The position numbers and the translations under genes were made by a program. Below are positions 27,806 to 37,140 of a stretch of 64,000 bases of DNA, in pieces. The notes beneath the pieces are model-generated. The model made no database searches. It saw nothing but the letters and a program-made list of their open reading frames with translations, and was not told the DNA's origin. Numbering within the stretch: position 1 is the first letter of the stretch; each line of letters begins with the position of its first letter. Origin of the DNA: Bifidobacterium choloepi (lineage in GTDB: Bacteria; Actinomycetota; Actinomycetes; Actinomycetales; Bifidobacteriaceae); assembly GCF_010667615.1 (NCBI RefSeq), contig NZ_VYSG01000003.1:62001-126000 (forward strand), in the 5' to 3' direction.

Positions 27806-30442
27806 ATGCAGACCGGTACCAACCGTCGTCTCGACGATCGGTCCACCGATCCGAAGCCGGACAGCAAGCAGGCTGCCGGCCAGCCGTTCGCCAACAACGA
27901 CGGCATTCATTCTTCTTCCGCGTACGATTCCTCCAATTCGTACGATTCGCCCGTCTCCGCCGACGACCTGGCCTACGCCGAAGACGACGAGTTCGTCGCC
28001 GCCGAAACGCAGCCCGTGGACGCAACCGGTGCCGAGCTCCCCGGAAGGGAGCTGCCGAGCGAAGCGAGGCTGGGGGTCGACCCGGCCGCGTCAGCGGCCG
28101 GCGCTGCCGGCGCGACGGGCGGCCGCTTCCGTACGGCCGTCGGCACCGCGACGAAGCCGTTCCGCACGGCGACCGCCGCCGTCCGCACGCAGTGGGATCG
28201 CTACACGGCGACGAAGTTCTACCAGCTCTGGTCGAGGCGACCGAAGCTGTCGATCGGCCTGTACCTGCTCGTGGCCGTCGCGATGATCGCGACGATGGAC
28301 ATGCTGCAGATCTGGAGCGTGCGCACGTCGGCGCAGTACGATCCGAGCGCCGGCCTCGGCTTCTTCACGCAGGTGTGGCAGGCCGTCTACGAGGACATTC
28401 CGGGCGGCGCGTACTGCCTGAACTTCATCGCGCTCGCGCTCGTCTACCTCGTCATCGCGACGCTGATCAACCGGTTCTGGATCTCGACGGCCGTGTTCGG
28501 CACGCTGATGAGCGTGCTCGCGCTCGCCAACAAGATCAAGATCGGCCTGCGCAACGAGCCGGTCATCCCGAGCGACCTGATGATGATGGGATCGGGCGGC
28601 GAAGTGAGCGACAGCATCATGTCGTTCATCCCCGAAGACGCCGAAGCCATGATCGGCGTCGCTGTCAAGCGCCTCGTCGTCTTCGTCGCGATCTGCCTCG
28701 TGCTGCAGTTCCTGGATCGCCGTCGCGGCGTCATCCCCTGCAGCTGGATCCACCCGCTCGGCGGCAGGAAGCACCTCGCCGCCGCGTCCGGCTCCGCCGG
28801 TGCGGACGATCCGGCCGGCAGCAACGCCACCGCCAGCGTCGCCGGCACCGCCAACGTCGCCGCCGGCAAGCACATCGCCGAGACCCCGGCGCCGCGCAAG
28901 CGCGCCCTCCAGACGTCCCGCGGCCGTCGCGCGCTGGCCGGCCTGGTCGCGCGAATCGTCGCGCCGATCGTCGCCGTCGGCCTGCTGCTCGGCTACGCCG
29001 CCGGCCTCGCCGACGTCAACTCGAAGCTGCGCACGTTCGTCGAGGACAGCTTCGGCTACTCGCCGGCGCTGTGGGACACTGTCAACGACGCCGGCCGCAA
29101 CGGCTCGCTGACGACGTTCCTGTCGCTGCTCGACGTCGACGCGATGGACAAGCCCGAAGGCTACTCGCAGGCCGCGATGACGGCGCTCGCCGACAAGTAC
29201 GCGGCCGCCGCCGACGAGATCAACGCCGGCCGCAGCGCGGTCCTGACCGACAGCACGGTCATCTTCATCCTGTCCGAATCGTTCGCCGATCCGACGCGCG
29301 TCCCCGGCATCTCCTTCACGGAAGATCCGATCGACGACATCCGCGAGGTGATGGACGAGACGACGTCCGGCCTGATGGTCGCGCCGACGTACGGCGGCGG
29401 CACGGCGAACATCGAGTTCCAGCAGATGACTGGCCTCAACCTCTCGAACTTCAACGAGAGCCTGCTGTCGCCGTATCAGCAGCTGCTGCCGAACGGCAGC
29501 GAGTTCTTCTCGTTCAACCAGATGTGGAACGAGGCGTACGGCACCGACGAGGTCTCGATCGCGTACCACCCGTACTACCAGAACTTCTACCTGCGCAACA
29601 CGAACTACAACACGTTCGGCTTCTCCAGCCTGCGCACGCTCGACTCGACCGACGACCCGATCGCGAACGAGGGCCAGATCGACCGCGCCGAGAACGTCTC
29701 CGACCTCGCAATCTACGAGGAGGTCATCGAGGGGCTGAAGAACACCGACCTCGAGACGAACCAGTTCATCGAGCTCATCACGATGCAGAACCACATGCCG
29801 TACAGCGACTGGTACGACGACAACCAGTTCGCCGGCGACGGCAACACGTCGACCGGCATCACGACCGACGGCGAGCGCACGAACATCGAGACGTTCACGA
29901 AGGGCATGCAGCTGACCGACGACGCGACGGCCTGGTTCCTCGACGAGCTCGACGCCATCGACAAGCCGATCACCGTCGTCTTCTACGGCGACCACCTGCC
30001 GGGCATCTACTCGACGGCCGCCGCCGACGAGGAGAACGACCTGCTGCTGCACGAGACCGAATATTTCATCTGGTCGAACGAGGCGTCGTCGTCGGCAAAC
30101 GCCAAGAATTCTGACGATTCGTCCGCCATCACGTCGTCCAACTTCTTCATGGCCCAGGCCGCCGAGCACATGGACGCCTATGTGTCCCCGTATCTGGCGC
30201 TGCTGACGGCCCTGCATGAGGAGGTGCCGGCGATGGCGCGCATCTCGGTCGGTCACGGCCAGTGGGGCGCCAGCGACAAGCTGACGATCGTCGGCTCCGA
30301 CGGCGAGGTGATTCCGGAGGACGAGCTGTCCGAGCGCGCGCTGGAACTGCTGGACGACTACCGCCTGGTCCAGTACGACCTGGCCGTCGGCAAGCTCTAC
30401 CTCGCCGACACCGGCTTCCTGAGCCTGGACTACAACGCATAG
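27806..30442 (+). CDS. LTA-synthase-family sulfatase-fold membrane enzyme
   Basis: An 878-aa protein. A disordered N-terminus (about 1-150) is followed by about five membrane helices (about 155-410), then an extracellular alkaline-phosphatase-like domain (about 460-878). Metal and catalytic motifs: FILSESFADP, PTYGGGTANIEFQQMTG (with the catalytic Thr of the GGT motif) and FYGDHLPG. Such enzymes transfer glycerol- or other phosphate units onto cell-wall polymers outside the membrane; the substrate here is unknown. GAAAGGGGAGCC precedes the ATG at 27806, so longer frames are rejected. Residues 76-93 are translated from a REP repeat. A strong terminator separates it from rmlB. Confidence 0.88.
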   Translation: MQTGTNRRLDDRSTDPKPDSKQAAGQPFANNDGIHSSSAYDSSNSYDSPVSADDLAYAEDDEFVAAETQPVDATGAELPGRELPSEARLGVDPAASAAGAAGATGGRFRTAVGTATKPFRTATAAVRTQWDRYTATKFYQLWSRRPKLSIGLYLLVAVAMIATMDMLQIWSVRTSAQYDPSAGLGFFTQVWQAVYEDIPGGAYCLNFIALALVYLVIATLINRFWISTAVFGTLMSVLALANKIKIGLRNEPVIPSDLMMMGSGGEVSDSIMSFIPEDAEAMIGVAVKRLVVFVAICLVLQFLDRRRGVIPCSWIHPLGGRKHLAAASGSAGADDPAGSNATASVAGTANVAAGKHIAETPAPRKRALQTSRGRRALAGLVARIVAPIVAVGLLLGYAAGLADVNSKLRTFVEDSFGYSPALWDTVNDAGRNGSLTTFLSLLDVDAMDKPEGYSQAAMTALADKYAAAADEINAGRSAVLTDSTVIFILSESFADPTRVPGISFTEDPIDDIREVMDETTSGLMVAPTYGGGTANIEFQQMTGLNLSNFNESLLSPYQQLLPNGSEFFSFNQMWNEAYGTDEVSIAYHPYYQNFYLRNTNYNTFGFSSLRTLDSTDDPIANEGQIDRAENVSDLAIYEEVIEGLKNTDLETNQFIELITMQNHMPYSDWYDDNQFAGDGNTSTGITTDGERTNIETFTKGMQLTDDATAWFLDELDAIDKPITVVFYGDHLPGIYSTAAADEENDLLLHETEYFIWSNEASSSANAKNSDDSSAITSSNFFMAQAAEHMDAYVSPYLALLTALHEEVPAMARISVGHGQWGASDKLTIVGSDGEVIPEDELSERALELLDDYRLVQYDLAVGKLYLADTGFLSLDYNA
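28031..28084. repeat. REP-like repeat inside a coding sequence
   Basis: CCGGAAGGGAGCTGCCGAGC, then GAAGCGAGGCTGGGGGTCGAC, matches the intergenic REP units at 18792 and 27575. It is read in frame as AELPGRELPSEARLGVDP within the disordered N-terminus of the sulfatase-fold enzyme. Confidence 0.75.
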
Positions 30443-31621
<1,179 letters not shown>

Positions 31622-31633
31622 CCGATGCCAGTT

Positions 31634-31690
31634 CAAGCTCCCTCCCTGAAGGGAGTCGGCGAGCGGCAAAGCCGCGAGCAGGTGGGAGTC
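31634..31690. repeat. REP-like repeat, CTCCCTGAAGGGAGTCG type
   Basis: A palindromic head followed by GGCGAGCGGCAAAGCCGCGAG and GTGGGAGT; same family as 20812, 33130 and 35902. Confidence 0.6.
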
Positions 31691-31818
31691 AATCAGCCCA
31701 AATTGGATCATATATCGCTCAGAAGTCCGGTAGGGAAGACGTCGTACACCGTAAGGTGCCATCTGCTGCCGCTATGAAAAATTTTTTCGTCAATACGCCC
31801 CGAATCCTTGTAGAGAGG

Positions 31819-32006
31819 TCTTTTGCCGACGAGCTACGGTCAATCGGTAGATTAAACGACCGTTATACGTGTCAAATGACCGGACTGCATCGGTAAAATG
31901 CCGCGCGAAAACGCCTTGAAATGCGCCTATTTGCCGACGTCGTCGGTTAATAGGCATGCCAAAAGCCCTTCTAATCTACCGTTTGACCGACGCTGTCGGC
32001 AAAAAG
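31819..32006. repeat. MITE-like inverted-repeat element
   Basis: The left arm (31819-31855, TTTTGCCGAC...ACGGTCAATCGGTAGATTA) and right arm (31972-32006) are imperfect inverted copies of about 36 bases. A third TTTGCCGAC with its own small hairpin (31926-31954) lies inside. No reading frame of interest. The flanking sequence up to 32340 shows no gene. Confidence 0.65.
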
Positions 32007-32343
32007 CCTCGCGCATTGCCTTCGCAGCCATGATTGTGCCCTATGTGCAGGCGAGAAGTCTTCGAAAAGTTCTGCGCGTTTCTGGTTCCGCTGAGGTGAA
32101 GAACTGAAGTCGGGCCTTCATGTGCGAGCGTATGCGAGATCGTGCACATCGGGAAACGCTTCAGTTCGCAGCAATGCCGCGGCATGACGGCGATGTCTGC
32201 AGTTGGTCGATTTTTTGTCCGGTACAATCAGAATCCCCGCGCTCGCTGAACGTCGTGGTTTAAGGGTGGAAAGACTGTTGGGTGTCAATGGGGATGACGA
32301 CCCGTCGGTATCTCGATGTTAATGGTGATGAAGGGAGACGGCG

Positions 32344-33048
32344 ATGTTGACGATTCGGGAACATGACCTGAAACTGGTGCTTGCCAACCGCAAGAACATG
32401 ATCGGGTTGAAGCCGGTGTGGGAGAACGTGCTGACGATCATAGCGGGTATCTTCTATCTTCCCGAGGCATTGGCAGTAGAGAACTGCGTATGGCGCATTG
32501 TACTGTTTGCGGTTGGGGTTATCGTTGTGGGATACGGGGTTATCGGCCTCTGCTGTTGTCGGTACACCACAAAAACGCTGTATAAGGAGATCGCCGCCAT
32601 GAATATTGTGAGCAGCTCGATTGTCGCCATGCGCAAGCCATTGGCCGGCCGATCCAACGAGCTCTTCGTGTACTGGGATGAAGGATGGGGCTGCTGGTTC
32701 TTCCCGAATCGCCGGTCGACGCCGGATATCGAGGACGATTCCCGCGACCTGATCAACTACCTGAACACTCAATTCGACGTCCCGGTCGGTGATTGCACGC
32801 TGCATCTCAAGACAACCGGCGAGGAATCCAAGAAATCGACGGAACACGGTGGCGAACTGCGCCACTACGCCTATCGCTTCTACGAAGGCAATCTGTCGTC
32901 CATGCCGTCGTCCTGGGAATCGTCGGACACTGAATTTGAAGTTGCCGGTCATCGCTGCCGCTGGATGACCCTCGACGCCATGCTTGCCGATCCGGTCATC
33001 AACCAGCGCAACCATTACGTTATCGCCACCGTGCGCGACAACCTCTGA
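32344..33048 (+). CDS. Two-TM protein with NUDIX-like cytoplasmic domain
   Basis: A 234-aa protein. Two adjacent membrane helices (about residues 26-45 and 49-69) are followed by a soluble domain (about 80-234) whose segments ELFVYWDEGWGCWFFPNRR and GHRCRWMTLDAMLADPVI...NHYVIATVRDNL resemble the first and last parts of a NUDIX fold. The canonical NUDIX box (GX5EX7REUXEE) is not evident, so it is more likely a ligand-binding than a hydrolytic version. This layout resembles 2TM effectors predicted in nucleotide-signal immune systems (SMODS-associated NUDIX type). No nucleotidyltransferase is adjacent. GAAGGGAGACGGCG precedes the ATG. Assignment is tentative. Confidence 0.6.
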   Translation: MLTIREHDLKLVLANRKNMIGLKPVWENVLTIIAGIFYLPEALAVENCVWRIVLFAVGVIVVGYGVIGLCCCRYTTKTLYKEIAAMNIVSSSIVAMRKPLAGRSNELFVYWDEGWGCWFFPNRRSTPDIEDDSRDLINYLNTQFDVPVGDCTLHLKTTGEESKKSTEHGGELRHYAYRFYEGNLSSMPSSWESSDTEFEVAGHRCRWMTLDAMLADPVINQRNHYVIATVRDNL

Positions 33049-33129
33049 ATCTCACCGCGTGATGTGGCTGCGACAGAACAGCGAGCGGTAGCCGGATTTT
33101 CTCGGACCCTTGTGCGCGATATTGAGTAC

Positions 33130-33190
33130 AAGACTCCCTCTTCAGAGGGAGTCGGCGAGCGGCGCAGCTGCGAGTCAGTGAGAGTAACCA
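33130..33190. repeat. REP-like repeat, CTCCCTCTTCAGAGGGAGTCG type
   Basis: A palindromic head CTCCCTCTTCAGAGGGAG followed by GGCGAGCGGCGCAGCTGCGAG; lies between two convergent genes. Confidence 0.6.
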
Positions 33191-33266
33191 GCCATGAAGT
33201 CAATTGCCTAAAGAGGGCAGCGCTGCCATACAGGAAAAAGAAAGCACCTACGTTCGCGGGGAGATT

Positions 33267-33785
33267 CTAGTCGTCCTCCAGCAGCTTCATCGTATTGGGC
33301 CACTTCTGCATGGCATGCTCGAACCCCTCCGTCAGCGTGTGGCTGCGCAGGCGGTCGTTGGGCTTGCCGTCAACAGAATCGAGAATGTCGCGGTCAGTGA
33401 TGACAGCGACGTCGCGGCTGCCGTCGTAGACATTGCTCCACGCGCTTCCGTCGCCGTGCGCCAGCCGCACCAAGTCAAACGTTGACAGCTGGCCATAGGA
33501 ATTCATCAGCGTTTCAGCAACGTCTTCCAGCAGCGGCGTCACCGTGTACGATTCTTCCGTCGCCCGAACGCAACCCCTCCCGTACCGCTGGAACGCATGA
33601 TAGACATCGGGCTGCACGGGTCCGTCTTGCCACGCCTGAATAGCGTCGTCGAAGAGAGGCTGGTGGAACTGCTGGAGGGAAACCGCCTGCGCGAAATACA
33701 CCAGCCTATTGATCCGCAAGCTGGTCATGTCGCCGCCCTGTCCGTAATGGTCGATGAGACAATTGGCAACATCGAGCGCCTTCAA
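33267..33785 (-). CDS. Panacea-domain (SocA-like/DUF4065) protein
   Basis: A 172-aa protein with the Panacea signature: ANCLIDHYG, LRINRLVYFAQAVSLQQFHQPLFDDAIQAWQDGPVQPDVYHAF and a C-terminal LVRLAHGDGSAW. Panacea proteins are generally antitoxins or adaptor proteins that neutralise varied toxins. No recognisable toxin gene is adjacent; the neighbours are the convergent 2TM/NUDIX gene and the upstream PRTase gene, 117 bp away. The TTG start at 33785 is preferred because GGAAGGAG lies seven bases upstream of it, overlapping an in-frame ATG at 33803. Confidence 0.75.
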   Translation of the reverse strand: MKALDVANCLIDHYGQGGDMTSLRINRLVYFAQAVSLQQFHQPLFDDAIQAWQDGPVQPDVYHAFQRYGRGCVRATEESYTVTPLLEDVAETLMNSYGQLSTFDLVRLAHGDGSAWSNVYDGSRDVAVITDRDILDSVDGKPNDRLRSHTLTEGFEHAMQKWPNTMKLLEDD

Positions 33786-33902
33786 GGTTCCGCTCCTTCC
33801 CATGTGACGACTGAGTAATCTTTCGTTATCCGTCTTGTCTCCAGCAGTCGCAGCAATACACCAGTCAACTACTACCGTTGTGCTCGTGGCCCCGGTGAAA
33901 GT

Positions 33903-34802
33903 TCACCTCATCCCGTGTCGTTTCGGATCCCATGGGCAGAAGGTTGTGCCACACGAGGAATTTGCAATTGCATCGAAGATATGTGGATCAATACTGTCGG
34001 CATACGTCTGGTTGACAATGCGCGCGAGGCAAAAGATCGTGACTTCCCGTGCTCCGTGCAATTTTAACTGGGCTGCCGCTGACTGCACGCTTGCGCCCGA
34101 TGTCCACGTATCTTCGATGAGAATAACGTGGTTCAGCTTATCTGGCGTAGGCGAATCGGCAATGGCAAATGCGTCCGGATTGAACGACCGATGCTGCTTC
34201 ACCTGTGTCGCTTGAAGTTGGATTTCGGGAATGGCCAACTCGGGTATTCCCGTAGGAGCGAACAGGGAACGGACGAGCAGGTTGAGAGGATGAGGATGTC
34301 CGTATCGGGGGCTGCTCTTGGAAGACGGTACGGTCGCCCATGCCGTCGGATAAACGCCATTGGCGATTGAAGTCAGGCAGTCCCAGTGCATGATGAAAGC
34401 ATCTACCAGCAGCCACTGAAGTATGCGTTGAGACTTCGTTGATTCGCGCCGCGCCGCTTCCTTGTCGTCATGTGTCTTGTAGTCATACATGATGCGGAGC
34501 ATCTGCGAATATCCCGGCGCCCAATTCGGATTGTTGCCAGAATTGCTGTTCAGTGCATAATTGGCAATACGCACCCTATCGGCCAGCAACGAGGCGTCAT
34601 TCGAACCGGAGAACTGCATGCATTGCCTACTGAGTGCGGCGCATCCGTTGCATTCGACAGCTCCTCCCTCTTTCGGACCGCCGCAGGTGGGGCAGCGGAG
34701 CGAGTGCTTGCTGTGATAATGCACCGGCTTGCAGATGTTGCCGATTTGACGCCAAAGCGTTTCTTCGTACGCTCCGCGCTCCTCCGGCGTGGGCAGCATC
34801 AT
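33903..34802 (-). CDS. ComF-like phosphoribosyltransferase with zinc finger
   Basis: A 299-aa protein. A CxxC...CxxC zinc ribbon (Cys37, Cys40, Cys51, Cys54) precedes a type I PRTase domain with the PRPP loop VILIEDTWTSGAS (residues 226-238). The catalytic class is clear but the acceptor base is unknown. Its ATG overlaps the stop codon of the dprA-like gene (ATGA), so the two proteins are translationally coupled and probably work together. ComF links to competence in some bacteria, but pairing with a DprA-like protein away from com genes points to a dedicated system. Confidence 0.8.
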   Translation of the reverse strand: MMLPTPEERGAYEETLWRQIGNICKPVHYHSKHSLRCPTCGGPKEGGAVECNGCAALSRQCMQFSGSNDASLLADRVRIANYALNSNSGNNPNWAPGYSQMLRIMYDYKTHDDKEAARRESTKSQRILQWLLVDAFIMHWDCLTSIANGVYPTAWATVPSSKSSPRYGHPHPLNLLVRSLFAPTGIPELAIPEIQLQATQVKQHRSFNPDAFAIADSPTPDKLNHVILIEDTWTSGASVQSAAAQLKLHGAREVTIFCLARIVNQTYADSIDPHIFDAIANSSCGTTFCPWDPKRHGMR

Positions 34803-35776
34803 CGCACCGCTCCGTCTGGAAGCAGCTGGTTAATTACGTTGTCAAGATACTGTTCGCTTTGCTCTAGGGTATCGAGTGTCCGCCCCACCTCAGCGGGCGA
34901 CGAGACGACGAAGACGCCAGGCTTGCCGACGTATTCCTTCGCCCACTTGGTATTCTCGACCACGGCGTCGCGCAGGATGATCGGGCGCCCATGACGCATT
35001 GCCTGCCGTGCCTGAATGCGTGTGCCCGAGCGTTCGGAAGCCTCGACGATGACGCTGGCGATGCCGTACCCGGAGATCAGCGCGTTGCGCATCGGGAACG
35101 AGAAGCGCGTCGCCGGACTCCCCGGAAGGAACTGCGACAGCACCAGCCCCTTGTCGGCGATCTCGTCCTGCAGCTCCTGATTGGTCTTCGGATAGTACCG
35201 ATCGATGCCGGTGCCTATGAACGCGACAGTTCGGCCGCCCTCTTGCAGTGCAGTTTGGTGGGCGAAGGTGTCGATTCCCTTGGCAAGACCGGCAATGACA
35301 GTCAGCCCTCGCGAGACGAGCAATCGTGCGGTTTCGCGGGCGAACGCCATGCCTTCGGGCGTGCAGTTGCGCGATCCGACCACGCTTACGCCCGGATCGT
35401 CCTGACGCAGTGTTCCACGGTAGAACAGCAGGGGAGGAGCGTCGATCACGGAACGTATTGGCGTGGGGTAGTCGTCGTCGAAAATGGTGACGGCTTGCAG
35501 CCCCTGCTGCTGCCATTCGTTCCACTGCCGTGCTGCTGTATTCAACATGTCGGTCAGATTGACAGGTTCGGTTGGGGCATCGTCGTCGAAGAGTGATGGC
35601 TGGAAAATGGGTTCGGTATCGCTGCGTTGGGGATTGGCGTAACGATTCAGCACGCTCATTGCGCTGCCTTCAAGCAGGCATTCGCCGGCCAGTGCGCTCC
35701 ATGAACGATTCTTGCCGTATCCCTGAAGCAGGGCGAGCAGCGCGACGTTTTCATCGCGCAATGTGCGTTGATCCAT
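34799..35776 (-). CDS. DprA/Smf-like Rossmann protein
   Basis: A 325-aa protein. The DprA Rossmann (SLOG-type) domain occupies about residues 95-275: VSVVGSRNCTPEG, VIAGLAKGIDTFAH, FIGTGIDRYYPKTN and SGYGIASVIVEASERSGTRIQARQAM. The N-terminal 90 residues are helical and the C-terminal winged helix of classic DprA is not evident. In canonical form DprA loads RecA on incoming ssDNA; many SLOG relatives instead bind nucleotides in immune signalling. GAAAGG precedes the ATG. It overlaps the PRTase gene by 4 bases and lies behind a promoter with an SOS-box-like palindrome. Confidence 0.84.
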   Translation of the reverse strand: MDQRTLRDENVALLALLQGYGKNRSWSALAGECLLEGSAMSVLNRYANPQRSDTEPIFQPSLFDDDAPTEPVNLTDMLNTAARQWNEWQQQGLQAVTIFDDDYPTPIRSVIDAPPLLFYRGTLRQDDPGVSVVGSRNCTPEGMAFARETARLLVSRGLTVIAGLAKGIDTFAHQTALQEGGRTVAFIGTGIDRYYPKTNQELQDEIADKGLVLSQFLPGSPATRFSFPMRNALISGYGIASVIVEASERSGTRIQARQAMRHGRPIILRDAVVENTKWAKEYVGKPGVFVVSSPAEVGRTLDTLEQSEQYLDNVINQLLPDGAVR

Positions 35777-35852
35777 CCTCGCCGCCTTTCCTCATGTTCA
35801 CCATCGTAAGCGCAAGAGCCGAACTCGCCACGGCGACGAATTCGGCCCTTTC

Positions 35853-35872
35853 ATTATAGAACAAATGTTCGA
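35853..35872 (-). promoter_or_regulatory. Promoter with SOS-box-like palindrome upstream of the dprA-like gene
   Basis: Read on the minus strand, TCGAACATTTGTTC (35872-35859) is directly followed by TATAAT (35858-35853), a perfect -10. The CGAAC-N4-GTTC palindrome matches the Gram-positive/actinobacterial LexA box layout and sits where the -35/-10 spacer should be, so LexA binding would block RNA polymerase. Transcription would start about 70 bases before the dprA-like ATG. No consensus -35 was found. Confidence 0.6.
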
Positions 35873-35901
35873 ATATTGGTACTGGTATCCAGAGTCTAGA
35901 C

Positions 35902-35955
35902 TTCCCTCTTCATAGGGAGTCGCTAAGCGGTGCAGCCGCGAAGCGGTAGGAGCAC
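35902..35955. repeat. REP-like repeat, degenerate copy
   Basis: CTTCCCTCTTCATAGGGAGTCG followed by GCAGCCGCGAAGCGG; relative of 20812, 31634 and 33130. Confidence 0.5.
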
Positions 35956-36022
35956 CAGCCAGCGAGTAAAGTCCCGCAGGAATCGGACTTTACCTTCGCG
36001 AATCGACAAGAACCGGCCTTCC

Positions 36023-37114
36023 TCAGTACGCTCCCCTCGGGTTGAGCATCACTCCCACCGTCCGCAGGATGTAGTTGATGTCCCCGAGTATCGACCAGTA
36101 CTGCACGTAGGCGACGTCGAGCTGGCGGCTTTCCTCCTCGTTGAGGTCGGAGCGTCCCGAGGTCTGCCACGGCCCGGTAATTCCCGGCTTGACCAAAAGC
36201 CGCGTTGCGTACACCTGGTCGTATTCGTCGACCTCGAACTGGCGCTGCGGCCGGGGCCCGACGACGGACATGGTGCCGATGAACGAGTCGAAGAACTGCG
36301 GCAGCTCGTCGAGGCTGGTCTTGCGGATGAAGTTGCCGACCCGCGTGATGCGCGGGTCGGTCTTGAGCTTGTAGCGGGCGCCCATTTCCTGGCCCTGCTC
36401 CTTGAGCAGCTGTTCGAGGTAGGCGTCGGCGTTGACGCGCATGGAGCGGAACTTGTGGATGTAGAAGGGCTTGCCGTTCTTGCCGATGCGTTCCTGCTTG
36501 TAGAAGATCGGTCCGCCGTCCTCGATCTTGATCGCCAGCGCGATGACGAGCATGAACGGCGACGAGCAGATGATCGCGATCGTCGAGACGATGATATCGA
36601 ACACCCGCTTCTTCACCATCGCCGCCGGCGAGTATTGCGGCAGCGTGATCGTCATGACGGACAGTCCCTGCAGGTTGCGCAGTGTCGTGACATGGCCGGC
36701 AATGTCGGCGGCCGACGTCGTCAGCGCGATCTCCAGATTCATCGTCTCCATCCGCAGCGCGAACGTGTTGAGATTGTCGGAGAAGCGTTCGAGGATGTCG
36801 GTGATCATGACGGTCTGTCCGCCCATCGTCGCGATTCGCGAGACCAGGTTGTCGTCGTAGCGCATGATCGGCAGCTTTTCGTCCCAGTTCTTGCGGACTT
36901 CGGACAGCATGAGATCGTAGTCGGGCTCGGCTTCCAGCTCGCCGGTGGTCTTGTTGATCCGGATGGGACAGACGGCGATCGGTCGGTAGTTTAACTGGGA
37001 ACGATTCCCCAGCAGCTTCAGTAGTGGTGGGATTTGTGTGGTCAATCCAGTTGGAATGGGGCGGTCCTTATTCAATTCGTTTGTATGCAATAATGAACCC
37101 CCGAGAGAAGACAC
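36023..37114 (-). pseudogene. Priming glycosyltransferase (CpsE/WcaJ type), N-terminally truncated
   Basis: Priming transferases put the first sugar-phosphate onto undecaprenyl phosphate. The C-terminal catalytic domain is complete: a membrane hairpin (VKKRVFDIIVSTIAIICSSPFML), KIEDGGPIFYKQERIGKNGKPF, IHKFRSMR, TSLDELPQFFDSFIGTMSVVGPRPQ and VKPGITGPWQTSGRS. The central Rossmann-like part survives from about LLGNRSQLNYRPIAVCPIR. The four to five N-terminal membrane helices of a full (about 500-aa) enzyme are missing. The frame runs on to 37114, but residues before about 30 look unrelated and overlap the AT-rich Thoeris flank. It may still act as a minimal enzyme, but is best read as a remnant broken at about 37020. 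Confidence 0.72.
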
Positions 37115-37140
37115 GTGTCATAAGAAAGAAGGGAATTCGC

